DNA of 11,418 nucleotides from an uncultured Bacilli bacterium (GCA_947631135.1 CANRKE010000040.1:1-11418); one strand, 5' to 3'. Shown: positions 1 through 8,312, numbered from the stretch's first letter. A program made the numbers and translations. Notes: generated by a model from the sequence alone, not told the origin.

Positions 1-423
1 GGACCAGCAGCTGGACTTAACGCATATGGTGGTATTTACTCTACTACAAGTCAACCATTTCAACAAATACAAGATGTACCAGTAACTGTTAATTTAACTA
101 ATCCAATGGACGATTTTGATGTAACTGCTGGAGTTAATTCAATTCAAATTATTGAAGGCGGAATATATGAAGTATCTTATAGTATTTCTGCAACATTAAA
201 AGAAGCAGGTGATCTAGTAGTTGCAGTAAAACAAAATGATAAAGATATTGTAGGTTCAACGGGAACAATTACGTTATCAGAACCAGGTACAGGAACACTT
301 GCAAAAAGTATTATTGTTAGATTAATTGATAAATCATTAATATCTCTTTCATTAATTTCATCAACAGGTGCACAAGGAGGTACCATTAATCAAGGAGCAC
401 TTTCTGTTAAATTATTAGATTAG
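1..423 (+). CDS. Collagen-like surface protein, C-terminal BclA/C1q-like head domain (5' partial)
   Basis: The frame is open from base 1 and reads 140 residues to a TAG at 421-423; the gene starts left of the window, so the internal ATG at 106 is not its start. The first residues (GPAAG) look like the end of a Gly-X-Y collagen-like repeat. The rest is a run of alternating beta-strand-like stretches (VPVTVNLTN, IIEGGIYEVSYSISATL, DLVVAVKQNDKDI, KSIIVRLIDKSLISLSLIS, GALSVKLLD) rich in Gly, Thr and Ser. This matches the compact jelly-roll head found at the C-terminus of BclA-type collagen-like proteins in Bacillota, which trimerises and is surface-exposed. No cell-wall sorting signal or membrane segment follows. 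G and C are somewhat more frequent than in the neighbouring housekeeping genes. The family assignment rests on strand pattern and repeat remnant, not on catalytic residues. It converges with mfd. Confidence 0.72.
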   Translation, partial: GPAAGLNAYGGIYSTTSQPFQQIQDVPVTVNLTNPMDDFDVTAGVNSIQIIEGGIYEVSYSISATLKEAGDLVVAVKQNDKDIVGSTGTITLSEPGTGTLAKSIIVRLIDKSLISLSLISSTGAQGGTINQGALSVKLLD

Positions 424-430
424 AATAAAC

Positions 431-471
431 AAAAAAGATAATTAACTTTTTTATGTTAATATATCTTTTTT
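431..471. terminator. Bidirectional intrinsic terminator between collagen-like gene and mfd
   Basis: A 16-bp arm (431-446, AAAAAAGATAATTAAC) pairs with 455-471 (one bulged A at 461), closing an 8-nt loop. Both outer ends are A/T tracts, so it can stop transcription from either side. The mfd stop codon (451-453) lies in the loop, and the last five mfd codons form one arm. It should end both the rightward collagen-like gene and the long leftward operon. Confidence 0.85.
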
Positions 472-3400
472 TGTATATTCTGGAAATTTATTAAGTAAAT
501 CAATCATATATAAAATCCAATTTTTATCAAGTTTAATAGTATCTAATATTATATAAATTTTATTATCCATATATTTAAATCTAAACATTCTAGAAATATC
601 ATTAGCTATATAGAATAATTTTTCTCCGTCAATAGTTTTAGATACCTCACTATTTATTATACACTCAACATTAGTTTTATTTTGATTAATTTTTTCAACC
701 CCACAATTAGTTGCAATTTTATCTAACCATTCTTCATACATATAAATAAGCATATCATCATCTATTTTACCAAATCTATCTTCTATTTCTTCTCTTACTT
801 CAACTAATTTATTATATGAATCTATTTGATTTATCTTATTATGAATTTCAATTTTTAATGATTCATCATTTACATATTTATCACTAATGTGTGTATTAAC
901 ATCAATCAATGATTTATTATCATCTTCTTTTTTATCTTCAACCTTTTCACCCTTTAATCTAGCAATTTCTTCATTAAGCATACGAGTATATAAGTCAATA
1001 CCAACAGTATCAATAAATCCTGCCTGTTCACTACCTAAAATATCACCTGCACCTCTTATTGAGAGATCTCTCATGGCAATCTTAAAACCACTACCTAATT
1101 CAGTAAAATCTTTAATAACACTTAATCTTTTTGATGCAACTTCATTTAATATTTTGCTATTATTATACATTAAATATGCATATCCTATTTTATCACTTCT
1201 ACCTACTCTACCTCTTATTTGATATAGTTGTGAAAGTCCAAATCTATCAGCTTCTAAAATAATTAATGTATTAACATTCGGTATATCTATACCTGTTTCA
1301 ATTATAGTAGTACAAATCAATATATCATACTTACCATCAATAAAGTCTTGCATTCTATTTTCAAGTTCACTCTTTTGCATTCTACCATGAGCATATGTTA
1401 TTTTAGCATCTGGAATAAGTTTACTTATTTTATAATATTTATTTAATATTTCATCAACATGATTATAAAGTATAAATGTTTGTCCATTTCTTGATAATTC
1501 TTTATAAATTGCATCTTTAATAATTCTATCATCTTCCTCAAGCACATAAGTTTGAACTGGATATCTATTTATAGGTGCAGTTTCAATAAGTGATAAATTC
1601 CTAATACCCACCATAGACATTTGTAGGGTACGAGGTATTGGAGTTGCAGATAAAGTAAGTACATCTACATTATTTTTTAAAGTCTTAATCTTTTCTTTAT
1701 GTGTTACACCAAATCTTTGTTCTTCATCTACTACTAATAATCCTAAATCTTTAAATTCAATATCTTTACTTAGTAACCTATGAGTTCCAATAACAAAATC
1801 AACATATCCATTTTTAAGGTCTTCAATAATTTTTGTTTGTTCTTTTTTTGAAACAAATCTATTAAGTAAAGCAATATTAACAGGAAATGATTTAAATCTA
1901 TCAATTGCATTTTTATAATGTTGAGAAGACAAAATAGTAGTAGGACAAAGATATGCAACTTGTTTACCATCCATTATTGCTTTAAATATTGCACGAAAAG
2001 CAACCTCAGTTTTACCGAATCCAACATCTCCACATAACAACCTATCCATAGGAATATCTGCTTCCATATCTTCTTTTATTTGTTTAGTTGCAATTAACTG
2101 ATCTTGTGTTGGATTATATGAAAATTCTTGTTCAAACATTGTTTGTTCTTCAGTATCTTTACTAAATGCAAATCCTTTTTGAGATTCTCTTTTTGCATAT
2201 AAAGTAAGTAAGTCTTGTGCTATATTCTTTACTTTTGATTTTACTCTTGCTTTAGTTTTTTCCCATTCAGTACCACCTAATTTATTTATTTTTGGCTTTG
2301 CACCCTCATTAGATGAGTATTTACTTATTAAATCAATTTTTTCAACAGGAATATAAAGTATATCATCATCTTTATATTTTATTTTTAAATAATCTTTAAC
2401 TATTCCCCTATTATCTATAGTTTTAATTCCTTCATATATACCTATTCCATGTGTATTATGTACAACATAATCACCTAAACTTAACTTATTTAAATCATTA
2501 ATACGTGTACCATATTTATATCTATTTTTAAAATTATGTTTATTTTCTTTTGTACCATATAAATCATTAGATGAAATTATTATATAATCTTTATAAGAAA
2601 AACCAGTAATAATATTTTTCTTAATTACATTAATATATCCATTAATTATATTATCTTCAGTAGTAAGTATTACATCATCTAATACATAATTTTTAAAATT
2701 ATTAATTTGTTTTGTTGAATCAAGACAAATAATAACTGTCTTATTAAAATTCTTATATTTTAATAAATCATCTAAAATTAAATTTGTTTTACCATTATAT
2801 ATTTTACTATTCTCACAAATAATCTTTTGTGTTTTAAAACTTTCTCCAGGAATAATATTAGATGTTTTAACAATAAATATTTCATCTTTATTATTTATTG
2901 ATAAAAAATCTTTCATATGTTTATCATTGCAATTATATGTTTTATTATATTCAACCATTTCTCCACAGATATGTTCATAACCAACTTTAATTTGATTATA
3001 ATCATAATATACAATTATTGGATTATCCATATAATCTTTAATATATATTTCTTCCTCTTTTACAAATTTTTCAGTAATTGGATTAACAATAAAATCATTT
3101 AGTTTAGTTATAGATCTTTGTGTATCACAATCAAATGTTCTTATCTCTTCTATCTCATCATCAAAAAATTCAATTCTTATTGGATTATCTTCACCCAAAG
3201 GAAAAACATCAATTATATATCCTCTAGTTGCAAATTCTCCAGTCTGTGTAACTATAGATGTGTTTATATATCCTAAATCAGTTAAATCTTCAATAAATTT
3301 TTCTCTATTAATTATTTGATTCTTTTTAATTTTTAATACTAATTTATTATTATTTTCTATACTATTTAAAAACTTTAAATATCCCATCAAATGTGTAATT

Positions 3401-3708
3401 ACTATTTTTTTATTATCTTCCATTAAACTTGCTAAAGTAGATAATCTAACAGCTTTTAAGTCTGGTGAAATTGTTGCTATTTTAGATGTAATAAAGTCGT
3501 CCATAGGAAATAGTAATGCATCAGTTGTATAATTACTAATTGCATCATATAATTTATTAGCTTCGTACAAAGTATTTGTTAATAATATTATTCCTCTATT
3601 TGTTTTTTTAAATAAGTCAAACACAAAAACAGGTTCACACCCTTGCGATAAACCTTCTATTTGTAATTTACCATTAGTATAATCAATATCTATAATATTC
3701 TCAAACAT
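451..3708 (-). CDS. mfd: Transcription-repair coupling factor Mfd
   Basis: Mfd is an ATP-dependent DNA translocase that displaces RNA polymerase stalled at lesions and recruits UvrA. The 1085-aa product is slightly shorter than the 1177-aa B. subtilis protein. Visible domains in order: a UvrB-like N-terminal region (about 1-250) that has no P-loop, as is normal for Mfd; a weakly conserved middle; the CarD-like RNA polymerase interaction domain (about 410-465, LGDYVVHNTHGIGIYEG); the helicase core with Walker A GDVGFGKTE (560-568), DEEQ box (661-664), SATPIPRT (about 688) and motif VI QIRGRVGRS (830-838); then the TRCF C-terminal domain (about 965-1085). The ATG has a good ribosome-binding site, AGAGGTG, that overlaps the pth stop codon. 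It is the last gene of the leftward operon. The sporulation gene fin, which precedes mfd in B. subtilis, is absent. Confidence 0.98.
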   Translation of the reverse strand: MFENIIDIDYTNGKLQIEGLSQGCEPVFVFDLFKKTNRGIILLTNTLYEANKLYDAISNYTTDALLFPMDDFITSKIATISPDLKAVRLSTLASLMEDNKKIVITHLMGYLKFLNSIENNNKLVLKIKKNQIINREKFIEDLTDLGYINTSIVTQTGEFATRGYIIDVFPLGEDNPIRIEFFDDEIEEIRTFDCDTQRSITKLNDFIVNPITEKFVKEEEIYIKDYMDNPIIVYYDYNQIKVGYEHICGEMVEYNKTYNCNDKHMKDFLSINNKDEIFIVKTSNIIPGESFKTQKIICENSKIYNGKTNLILDDLLKYKNFNKTVIICLDSTKQINNFKNYVLDDVILTTEDNIINGYINVIKKNIITGFSYKDYIIISSNDLYGTKENKHNFKNRYKYGTRINDLNKLSLGDYVVHNTHGIGIYEGIKTIDNRGIVKDYLKIKYKDDDILYIPVEKIDLISKYSSNEGAKPKINKLGGTEWEKTKARVKSKVKNIAQDLLTLYAKRESQKGFAFSKDTEEQTMFEQEFSYNPTQDQLIATKQIKEDMEADIPMDRLLCGDVGFGKTEVAFRAIFKAIMDGKQVAYLCPTTILSSQHYKNAIDRFKSFPVNIALLNRFVSKKEQTKIIEDLKNGYVDFVIGTHRLLSKDIEFKDLGLLVVDEEQRFGVTHKEKIKTLKNNVDVLTLSATPIPRTLQMSMVGIRNLSLIETAPINRYPVQTYVLEEDDRIIKDAIYKELSRNGQTFILYNHVDEILNKYYKISKLIPDAKITYAHGRMQKSELENRMQDFIDGKYDILICTTIIETGIDIPNVNTLIILEADRFGLSQLYQIRGRVGRSDKIGYAYLMYNNSKILNEVASKRLSVIKDFTELGSGFKIAMRDLSIRGAGDILGSEQAGFIDTVGIDLYTRMLNEEIARLKGEKVEDKKEDDNKSLIDVNTHISDKYVNDESLKIEIHNKINQIDSYNKLVEVREEIEDRFGKIDDDMLIYMYEEWLDKIATNCGVEKINQNKTNVECIINSEVSKTIDGEKLFYIANDISRMFRFKYMDNKIYIILDTIKLDKNWILYMIDLLNKFPEYTKKDILT

Positions 3709-3717
3709 AATGCACCT

Positions 3718-4281
3718 CTATTTATATTTTCTATTATATCTAGATTGTAAAATTTCAAAATCAGTATCAAACCACTCAATAACTATATCACTAACAGCAT
3801 ATATTACTTCATTTATTATTTCCCTATCTTCTTTATTAAATTTTGATAATACATAATCTGCAGTAGGAATTGATTTATCATTTGAAATACCTATTTTTAT
3901 TCTTTTATAATCTTTTGTTTTTAACACTTTTTCTATGCTTTTTAATCCGTTATGTCCTCCACTACTTCCTCTTAATCTTAATTTTATTGCTCCTATATCT
4001 TGATCTAAATCATCAGATATAATTAATATATTATCAGTTGATATATTAAAATATTTAACAAATCTAATTAACACTTCTCCACTAAGATTAACAAAATTTT
4101 GAGGTTTTAAAAATATAATTTTTTCACCATTATTATTATATTCATAATATACTCCATTAAACTTTATCTTTGGAGATAACTTTAACTTTTGCACAATACA
4201 ATCGATAACATCAAATCCAAGATTATGTTTAGTATATTGATATTGAACACCAGGATTTCCTATTCCTAATACTAATTTCAT
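3718..4281 (-). CDS. pth: Peptidyl-tRNA hydrolase
   Basis: This enzyme cleaves the ester bond of peptidyl-tRNAs released from stalled ribosomes, recycling tRNA in the cytoplasm. The product is 187 aa, the usual bacterial Pth length. Key residues are present: GIGNPG with N9, the catalytic His19 (TKHNLGF), N65 in KPQNFVNLSG, D90 in SDDLD, and N111 in GGHNGL, equivalent to E. coli N10, H20, N68, D93 and N114. The start codon is ATG with AGGGAGTGA upstream; this ribosome-binding site contains the rsmI stop codon, so the two genes are 4 nt apart and probably translationally coupled. mfd follows 9 nt later. Pth next to mfd is the conserved Bacillus arrangement, which supports both calls. Confidence 0.98.
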   Translation of the reverse strand: MKLVLGIGNPGVQYQYTKHNLGFDVIDCIVQKLKLSPKIKFNGVYYEYNNNGEKIIFLKPQNFVNLSGEVLIRFVKYFNISTDNILIISDDLDQDIGAIKLRLRGSSGGHNGLKSIEKVLKTKDYKRIKIGISNDKSIPTADYVLSKFNKEDREIINEVIYAVSDIVIEWFDTDFEILQSRYNRKYK

Positions 4282-4285
4282 TATA

Positions 4286-5125
4286 TCACTCCCTATGATA
4301 TTTATTATATATTATATTTTTAGGTATATTATTTTGTTTTGCAACAATCTTTATTGCTTCACTTTTGCTGTAACCGTCATCTATTAATTTATCTATTTCT
4401 TTTTTTATATCAAGCATATCTTCTTGCTTTTTTTCTTCTTCTATATGAGGTAAGATAATTACAAATTCACCTTTTAATGTATCTGCATATTCAAGTATAT
4501 TTTCAATATTATCTCTTATTACTTCCTCATGAATTTTCGTTATTTCTCTTGAAATAGAAATTTCTATATTTCCATATATTTCTAATATATCTTTTAATGT
4601 TTCACTTAACCTATGTGGAGCTTCATATATTATTGTAGTTTCATTTTTTATTTTTATTTCTTCTAATTCTTTTTTTCTTTTTGAAGATTTAGAATTTAAA
4701 AATCCATAGAATAAAAATGGTTGTGGGTTAATTCCAGACATTACTAATGCAGGTAAAAAAGCACATGCACCAGGTAAACATACAACATTATATCCACTAT
4801 CTATCGTGTATTTTATCGCAATATACCCAGGATCACTTATTCCAGGCATACCCCTATCACTCACAAGTGCGACATTTTTCCCACTAGCAAGTTCCTCAAT
4901 TACTTTTTCTTTAATTTCTTGTTCATTATATTTATGATTAGAAATTAATTTTTTCTTTATATTATAATAATTTAATAATTGACTAGTAACTCTTGTATCT
5001 TCACAAAAAATAGTATCAACTTCTTTTAATATATTAATACTTCTTATTGTTATATCTTCCATATTACCTATAGGAGTAGCAATAATATATAATGTTGGTG
5101 TACCATCATAACTTTTTTGTCTCAT
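4286..5125 (-). CDS. rsmI: 16S rRNA (cytidine1402-2'-O)-methyltransferase RsmI
   Basis: RsmI transfers a methyl group from S-adenosylmethionine to the 2'-OH of C1402 in the 16S rRNA decoding centre. The 279-aa product has the tetrapyrrole-methylase fold signatures: N-terminal TLYIIATPIGNMEDIT (11-26), CEDTR (41-45), the SAM-pocket loop SDRGMPGISDPG (89-100) and CLPGACAFLPALVMSG (116-131), followed by YEAPHRL (167-173). The C-terminal helical region (about 235-279) ends in the AIKIVAKQNNIPKNIIY pattern typical of RsmI. The usual form of the loop is SDAG(T/M)PG, so Arg91 in place of Ala is a small deviation. The start is ATG at 5125 with a GGGTGTGA stretch 13 nt after the trmN stop. In B. subtilis yazA, a GIY-YIG protein, sits between trmN/yabB and rsmI; it is missing here. 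Confidence 0.96.
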   Translation of the reverse strand: MRQKSYDGTPTLYIIATPIGNMEDITIRSINILKEVDTIFCEDTRVTSQLLNYYNIKKKLISNHKYNEQEIKEKVIEELASGKNVALVSDRGMPGISDPGYIAIKYTIDSGYNVVCLPGACAFLPALVMSGINPQPFLFYGFLNSKSSKRKKELEEIKIKNETTIIYEAPHRLSETLKDILEIYGNIEISISREITKIHEEVIRDNIENILEYADTLKGEFVIILPHIEEEKKQEDMLDIKKEIDKLIDDGYSKSEAIKIVAKQNNIPKNIIYNKYHRE

Positions 5126-5138
5126 ATTTATTCACACC

Positions 5139-5855
5139 CTATTCAAACATTTCTTTTATTTTTTCTGTATATTCTCCATCTTCTTCATGAGCAATTATAG
5201 GTTCTAATATTTTTACTCCAGGTTTTCCACATTTAATTCCTTCAATTAAAACAATATTACTTTCTGTATTTTTATGTGGATATACAAATTGTATTCTTTT
5301 TGGTTCAATATTATTTTCTCTCATGAGAGTTATTATATCACATAATCTTTCTGATCTATGAACAATAGCCATATTTCCGCCATTTTTTAAAAGAGTTTTT
5401 GCACATTTAAATATATCATCTAAATTTATTAATATTTCATGACGCGCTATACTTTTAATTTTATTATCATTCAACCTAGATTTATCATGTAATTTAAAGA
5501 AAGGTGGATTACAAGTAATTGTATCAATACTTTCATTAGGAATAATATTTACTAAGTTTTTTACATCTTCATTAATTATTTTTATTTTATCTTCTTTATT
5601 ATTTAACTTAATTGATTTAATAGCTAGATCATATATTTCTTTTTGTATTTCAACACCCATTATATTAATATCTTTTCTAGTAGAAATAAATAGTGGTATA
5701 GGTGCATTACCAGTACATAAATCTAGTAACTTTTCTGTTTTATCTAAATTAACAAAATGTGATAGAACAACAGAATCAAGTGAAAAATTAAACCATGATG
5801 TATTTTGTACTATTTTTAAACCTTTATAATTTAATAAATCATGTACTACTTCCAT
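5139..5855 (-). CDS. tRNA1(Val) (adenine37-N6)-methyltransferase family protein (YabB/TrmN6 type)
   Basis: This is a class I SAM-dependent methyltransferase of 238 aa. Motif I is LLDLCTGNAPIPL (43-55), the acidic strand end is GVEIQ (67-71), and the catalytic NPPF tetrad that marks N6-adenine methyltransferases lies at 116-119. The N-terminal stretch (WFNFSLDSVVLSHFV) matches the (F/Y)xxxxDxxLLxxF pattern of the TrmN6/YabB family, whose E. coli member methylates A37 of tRNA1(Val). The target in this organism is inferred from the family. Its start (ATG 5855) lies inside the 3' end of ricT (17-nt overlap, different frame) and has no clear ribosome-binding site, so translation probably depends on coupling to ricT. 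The position between ricT and rsmI is the same as B. subtilis yabB, but yabA, the replication-initiation regulator normally between ricT and yabB, is absent. Confidence 0.92.
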   Translation of the reverse strand: MEVVHDLLNYKGLKIVQNTSWFNFSLDSVVLSHFVNLDKTEKLLDLCTGNAPIPLFISTRKDINIMGVEIQKEIYDLAIKSIKLNNKEDKIKIINEDVKNLVNIIPNESIDTITCNPPFFKLHDKSRLNDNKIKSIARHEILINLDDIFKCAKTLLKNGGNMAIVHRSERLCDIITLMRENNIEPKRIQFVYPHKNTESNIVLIEGIKCGKPGVKILEPIIAHEEDGEYTEKIKEMFE

Positions 5856-6627
5856 CAGGTAACTTGTCCAATTCTATTTCAATAATATTATTATCACCTA
5901 AATCAACATTATATGATCTTTTTAATATATTAACATTTATTACTTTCCCTTTCCCATGTTCTGTTTCTACTTCATCACCTACATTAGGTAAATCTTTAGC
6001 ATATTGTTTATATGTTTCATCTTCATAATTAAGACAACATAACAATCTTCCACAACACCCATTTATTTTACTAGGATTAAGTGCTAAATGTTGATTTTTT
6101 GCCATATTAATTGATATAGTATCCATATTATCTAAAAACTTTGCACAACATAATTCTCTACCACACATTCCTAAACCTGATACTATTGATGCTTTATCTC
6201 TTATACCTATTTGTCTAAGTTCAATTCTTGTTCTATATATATTAGCTAAATCTTTAGCAAGCATTCTAAAATCTACTCTTTCATCAGCTACATATTGAAA
6301 AAGTAATTGTTTTCTATCATATGAATATGTTGCACTCAACAATCTCATATCTAAATTATATTTTTTAATTAATCCTCTACATTTTCTAAATGCTTTATTA
6401 GCATCTCTAATATTAAATAAGTTGTTTTTAATATCTTTCTTTGTTGCAACTCTTATTAATTTAGCATCATCTTTTCTTGAATCAGGAACATTAACATTAG
6501 TAACAGTACCAATGTATTCAAGACCATTATATTTTAATATTATAATATCATTTTTATTTAGTTTATTTAAATTACACTCTACATAAATATGTTGTTTCTT
6601 TGATTCTATTTTAGCCTGTACTACCAC
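5839..6627 (-). CDS. ricT: RicT (YaaT), PSP1-domain regulator of RNase Y
   Basis: In B. subtilis RicT works with RicA and RicF in an Fe-S-containing complex that guides RNase Y cleavage and affects competence, biofilm and sporulation decisions. The product here is 262 aa, close to the Bacillus protein. The PSP1 domain is recognisable, with conserved cysteines in LGMCGRELCC (C155, C160, C161) and SKINGCCGRLLCCLNYE (C191, C192, C197, C198); these patterns include the family's cluster ligands. I place the start at GTG 6627 because GGAGGAAGG stands 4 nt upstream and the protein then begins VVVQAKIES, matching the family N-terminus; an in-frame GTG at 6642 is the alternative and has no such site. 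The gene overlaps the holB end and the trmN start by 17 nt each. RicA and RicF are not in this window. Confidence 0.95.
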   Translation of the reverse strand: MVVQAKIESKKQHIYVECNLNKLNKNDIIILKYNGLEYIGTVTNVNVPDSRKDDAKLIRVATKKDIKNNLFNIRDANKAFRKCRGLIKKYNLDMRLLSATYSYDRKQLLFQYVADERVDFRMLAKDLANIYRTRIELRQIGIRDKASIVSGLGMCGRELCCAKFLDNMDTISINMAKNQHLALNPSKINGCCGRLLCCLNYEDETYKQYAKDLPNVGDEVETEHGKGKVINVNILKRSYNVDLGDNNIIEIELDKLPDGSST

Positions 6628-7480
6628 TATACCTTCCTCCACTCATTAATATAATTAATCTATCTAATAATAGTTGTTGATTAATATTATAATTACTTTT
6701 ATTTAATAAGTCATCTATTATTCCTATTTTTTCTGATAAATTATTTAAATCATTATTATTTTCTATATATTTTATATATTCATTTTCTTTAATATACTTA
6801 TATTTTCCATTAATTTTATAATTAACTATATCATAAAGTATTATAGTCATATTTTTTAATGTTTCAACAATTGAATCTTTATCTTTAAATAATTCATCAT
6901 AATCATTTAAATTATTATATATATTTATTTTATTTTTTTCAATATCATATAAAAATTGTAATATTAGTAAATAATTCTCACTCATAGTTATATTTTTATT
7001 TTTTTGTAATGATATTATTTGACATCGTGATACTAATGTTTCAAGAACTGAATGTATATTATTAGTAAGTAATATTCCAACTATATTATCATCAGGTTCT
7101 TCTAAAAACTTTAGTAATGTATTTCCTGATGAAGCATTAAGTTTATCACTTTCATATATCATATATACTCTTAAATCATTTTCCTGTGATTTAGAAGAAA
7201 AATCCTCTTTTAATGACAATATTTGTTCTTTTTTAATAAATTGCCCATCTTTTTTTATTATCTTAAACTCTGTATAATTATTATCCATAATTCTTTTTCT
7301 TATTATATCAATATCTTCTTTATTTTTATTTTTTGAAAATATCTTAACAATAAAATCATAGATATAATTCATATTATCTTCACTATAATCAGTTTCAAAT
7401 AAATATGCATGAGAAATTTTATTTAAATCTATAGCTCTATTTATTAAAGTATCATTTACTTCTAACATATTATCACTCAT
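6611..7480 (-). CDS. holB: DNA polymerase III delta-prime subunit (clamp loader)
   Basis: Delta-prime is the stator of the clamp-loader complex that opens and loads the beta sliding clamp; its partner DnaX is encoded in the same operon. The 289-aa product keeps the AAA+ frame: ISHAYLFE (22-29), TLLKFLEEPDDNIVGIL (about 121-137), and the SRC motif (151-153) that donates the arginine finger to the adjacent DnaX ATP site. The P-loop is gone: where Walker A would be there is LFETDYSEDN. The four-cysteine zinc module found in E. coli delta-prime is also absent, since the first Cys is the one in SRC. Delta-prime does not hydrolyse ATP, so this loss is tolerable. The chosen ATG (7480) lies 1 nt after the bofA stop; a TTG at 7492 and ATG at 7468 are alternatives, none with a strong ribosome-binding site. 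tmk, yaaQ and yaaR, which precede holB in B. subtilis, are absent. Confidence 0.93.
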   Translation of the reverse strand: MSDNMLEVNDTLINRAIDLNKISHAYLFETDYSEDNMNYIYDFIVKIFSKNKNKEDIDIIRKRIMDNNYTEFKIIKKDGQFIKKEQILSLKEDFSSKSQENDLRVYMIYESDKLNASSGNTLLKFLEEPDDNIVGILLTNNIHSVLETLVSRCQIISLQKNKNITMSENYLLILQFLYDIEKNKINIYNNLNDYDELFKDKDSIVETLKNMTIILYDIVNYKINGKYKYIKENEYIKYIENNNDLNNLSEKIGIIDDLLNKSNYNINQQLLLDRLIILMSGGRYSGSTG

Positions 7481-7481
7481 T

Positions 7482-7670
7482 TCATATTGCAACTAATAGT
7501 ATAATAATAAGAGAAAAAAGTCCAGGAAATCCAAGTAATGTCAATATACCAACAGTATAATAATTAATAGGTATATTTATTGACAAAGGAGAAATAATTA
7601 AATTAAAACTATATAAAATAAAGCAAGAAATAACTATTTTTTTAATTAAATTAAACAATTTCTTTATCAT
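7482..7670 (-). CDS. bofA: BofA family membrane protein (pro-sigma-K processing inhibitor family), short form
   Basis: The product is a 62-aa hydrophobic protein. Its C-terminal half (SINIPINYYTVGILTLLGFPGLFSLIII, given here as two blocks: IPINYYTVGI and LLGFPGLFSL) closely follows the end of B. subtilis BofA (HVPINLVTTAISGILGIPG). BofA inhibits the SpoIVFB protease in the forespore membrane during sporulation. Two membrane segments are visible, about 8-30 and 37-61, after a basic N-terminus (MIKKLFNLIKK). At 62 aa it lacks the first membrane segment of the 87-aa Bacillus protein. The start at ATG 7670 is set by GAGGTGG 6 nt upstream; an upstream in-frame ATG at 7703 lies in the recR-bofA gap and has no ribosome-binding site. 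Its place right after recR matches Bacillus gene order, which supports the family call. No other sporulation gene is visible, so its role in this organism is open. Confidence 0.85.
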   Translation of the reverse strand: MIKKLFNLIKKIVISCFILYSFNLIISPLSINIPINYYTVGILTLLGFPGLFSLIIILLVAI

Positions 7671-7676
7671 TTTGTC

Positions 7677-7700
7677 CACCTCAATATATATTATGAGGTA
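7677..7700 (-). promoter_or_regulatory. Hairpin sequestering the bofA ribosome-binding site
   Basis: In the recR-bofA gap the transcript reads UACCUCA, a 10-nt AU loop, then UGAGGUG. This forms a 7-bp stem (one G-U pair) that contains nearly the whole bofA ribosome-binding site (7676-7682). It could lower or regulate bofA translation. The pairing is read directly; the regulatory role is inferred. Confidence 0.5.
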
Positions 7701-7709
7701 CAAACTATA

Positions 7710-8312
7710 TTATGATATTTTCTTTCTATCTTTAAATGCCAATTCAATTGTCAGTGAATCCAAGTATTCCATCTCAACACCAAGAGGAATACCATGTGCG
7801 ATTTTAGATATATCTATGTTCTTCTTTTCCTGCAACATTTTTTCTATATATAAAGAAGTTGCTTCACCCTCAATTGTTGGCTTTATTGCAAGTATTATTT
7901 CTTTAATGTTATTTTCTTCAATTGTTTTTAGTAATTTGTCAATATTTGTTTCTTCTGGTCCTATTTTATCAAATGGTGAAATTAATTTATCTAAAACAAA
8001 ATATTTACCATTATAAACATTTAATTCTTCAAATCTAATAACACTTTTTATATCTTCAACAACACATAATGTTTCTTTATCTCTTGATGGATCACTACAT
8101 ATATCACATATTTCATTTTCTGTAATAAAGTTACATTTCGGACAATATTTTATTTTATTTTTAACGTTTAATAATGCTTCAGAAAAAGCTTTAACTGTGT
8201 CTTTATCCATATCAATTACATGATACGCAAATCTTTCTGCACTCTTTTCACCAATTCCTGGTAAACATTTAAAACTATTTATCAATTCTTTAATACTTGT
8301 TGGACAATTCAT
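7710..8312 (-). CDS. recR: Recombination mediator protein RecR
   Basis: RecR forms a ring-shaped clamp that, with RecO (and RecF), loads RecA on SSB-coated DNA at gaps. The 200-aa length is typical. Domains in order: helix-hairpin-helix (about 8-28, FKCLPGIGEKSAERFA); a four-cysteine zinc finger with C57, C60, C69 and C72; a Toprim domain beginning CVVEDIKSV (about 82) and continuing through ILAIKPTIEGEATSLYI (about 138-155); and the C-terminal HGIPLGVEMEYLDSLTIELAF segment resembling HGIPVGGELEYxDExTL in other RecRs, with the second Gly of that motif changed to Val. ATG 8312 is preceded by AGGAGAT, which overlaps the ybaB stop; the gap is 12 nt. Coupling of dnaX, ybaB and recR is among the best-conserved bacterial gene arrangements. 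Confidence 0.98.
   Translation of the reverse strand: MNCPTSIKELINSFKCLPGIGEKSAERFAYHVIDMDKDTVKAFSEALLNVKNKIKYCPKCNFITENEICDICSDPSRDKETLCVVEDIKSVIRFEELNVYNGKYFVLDKLISPFDKIGPEETNIDKLLKTIEENNIKEIILAIKPTIEGEATSLYIEKMLQEKKNIDISKIAHGIPLGVEMEYLDSLTIELAFKDRKKIS

Noticed and set aside
887..1222. Long open frame on the + strand inside mfd (also others at 2917-3102, 7672-8016, 8389-8706, 8737-9537)
   Set aside because: These are antisense shadows of well-supported - strand genes. They are dominated by Ser, Leu, Ile and Phe as expected from complementing AT-rich coding DNA, and lack ribosome-binding sites.
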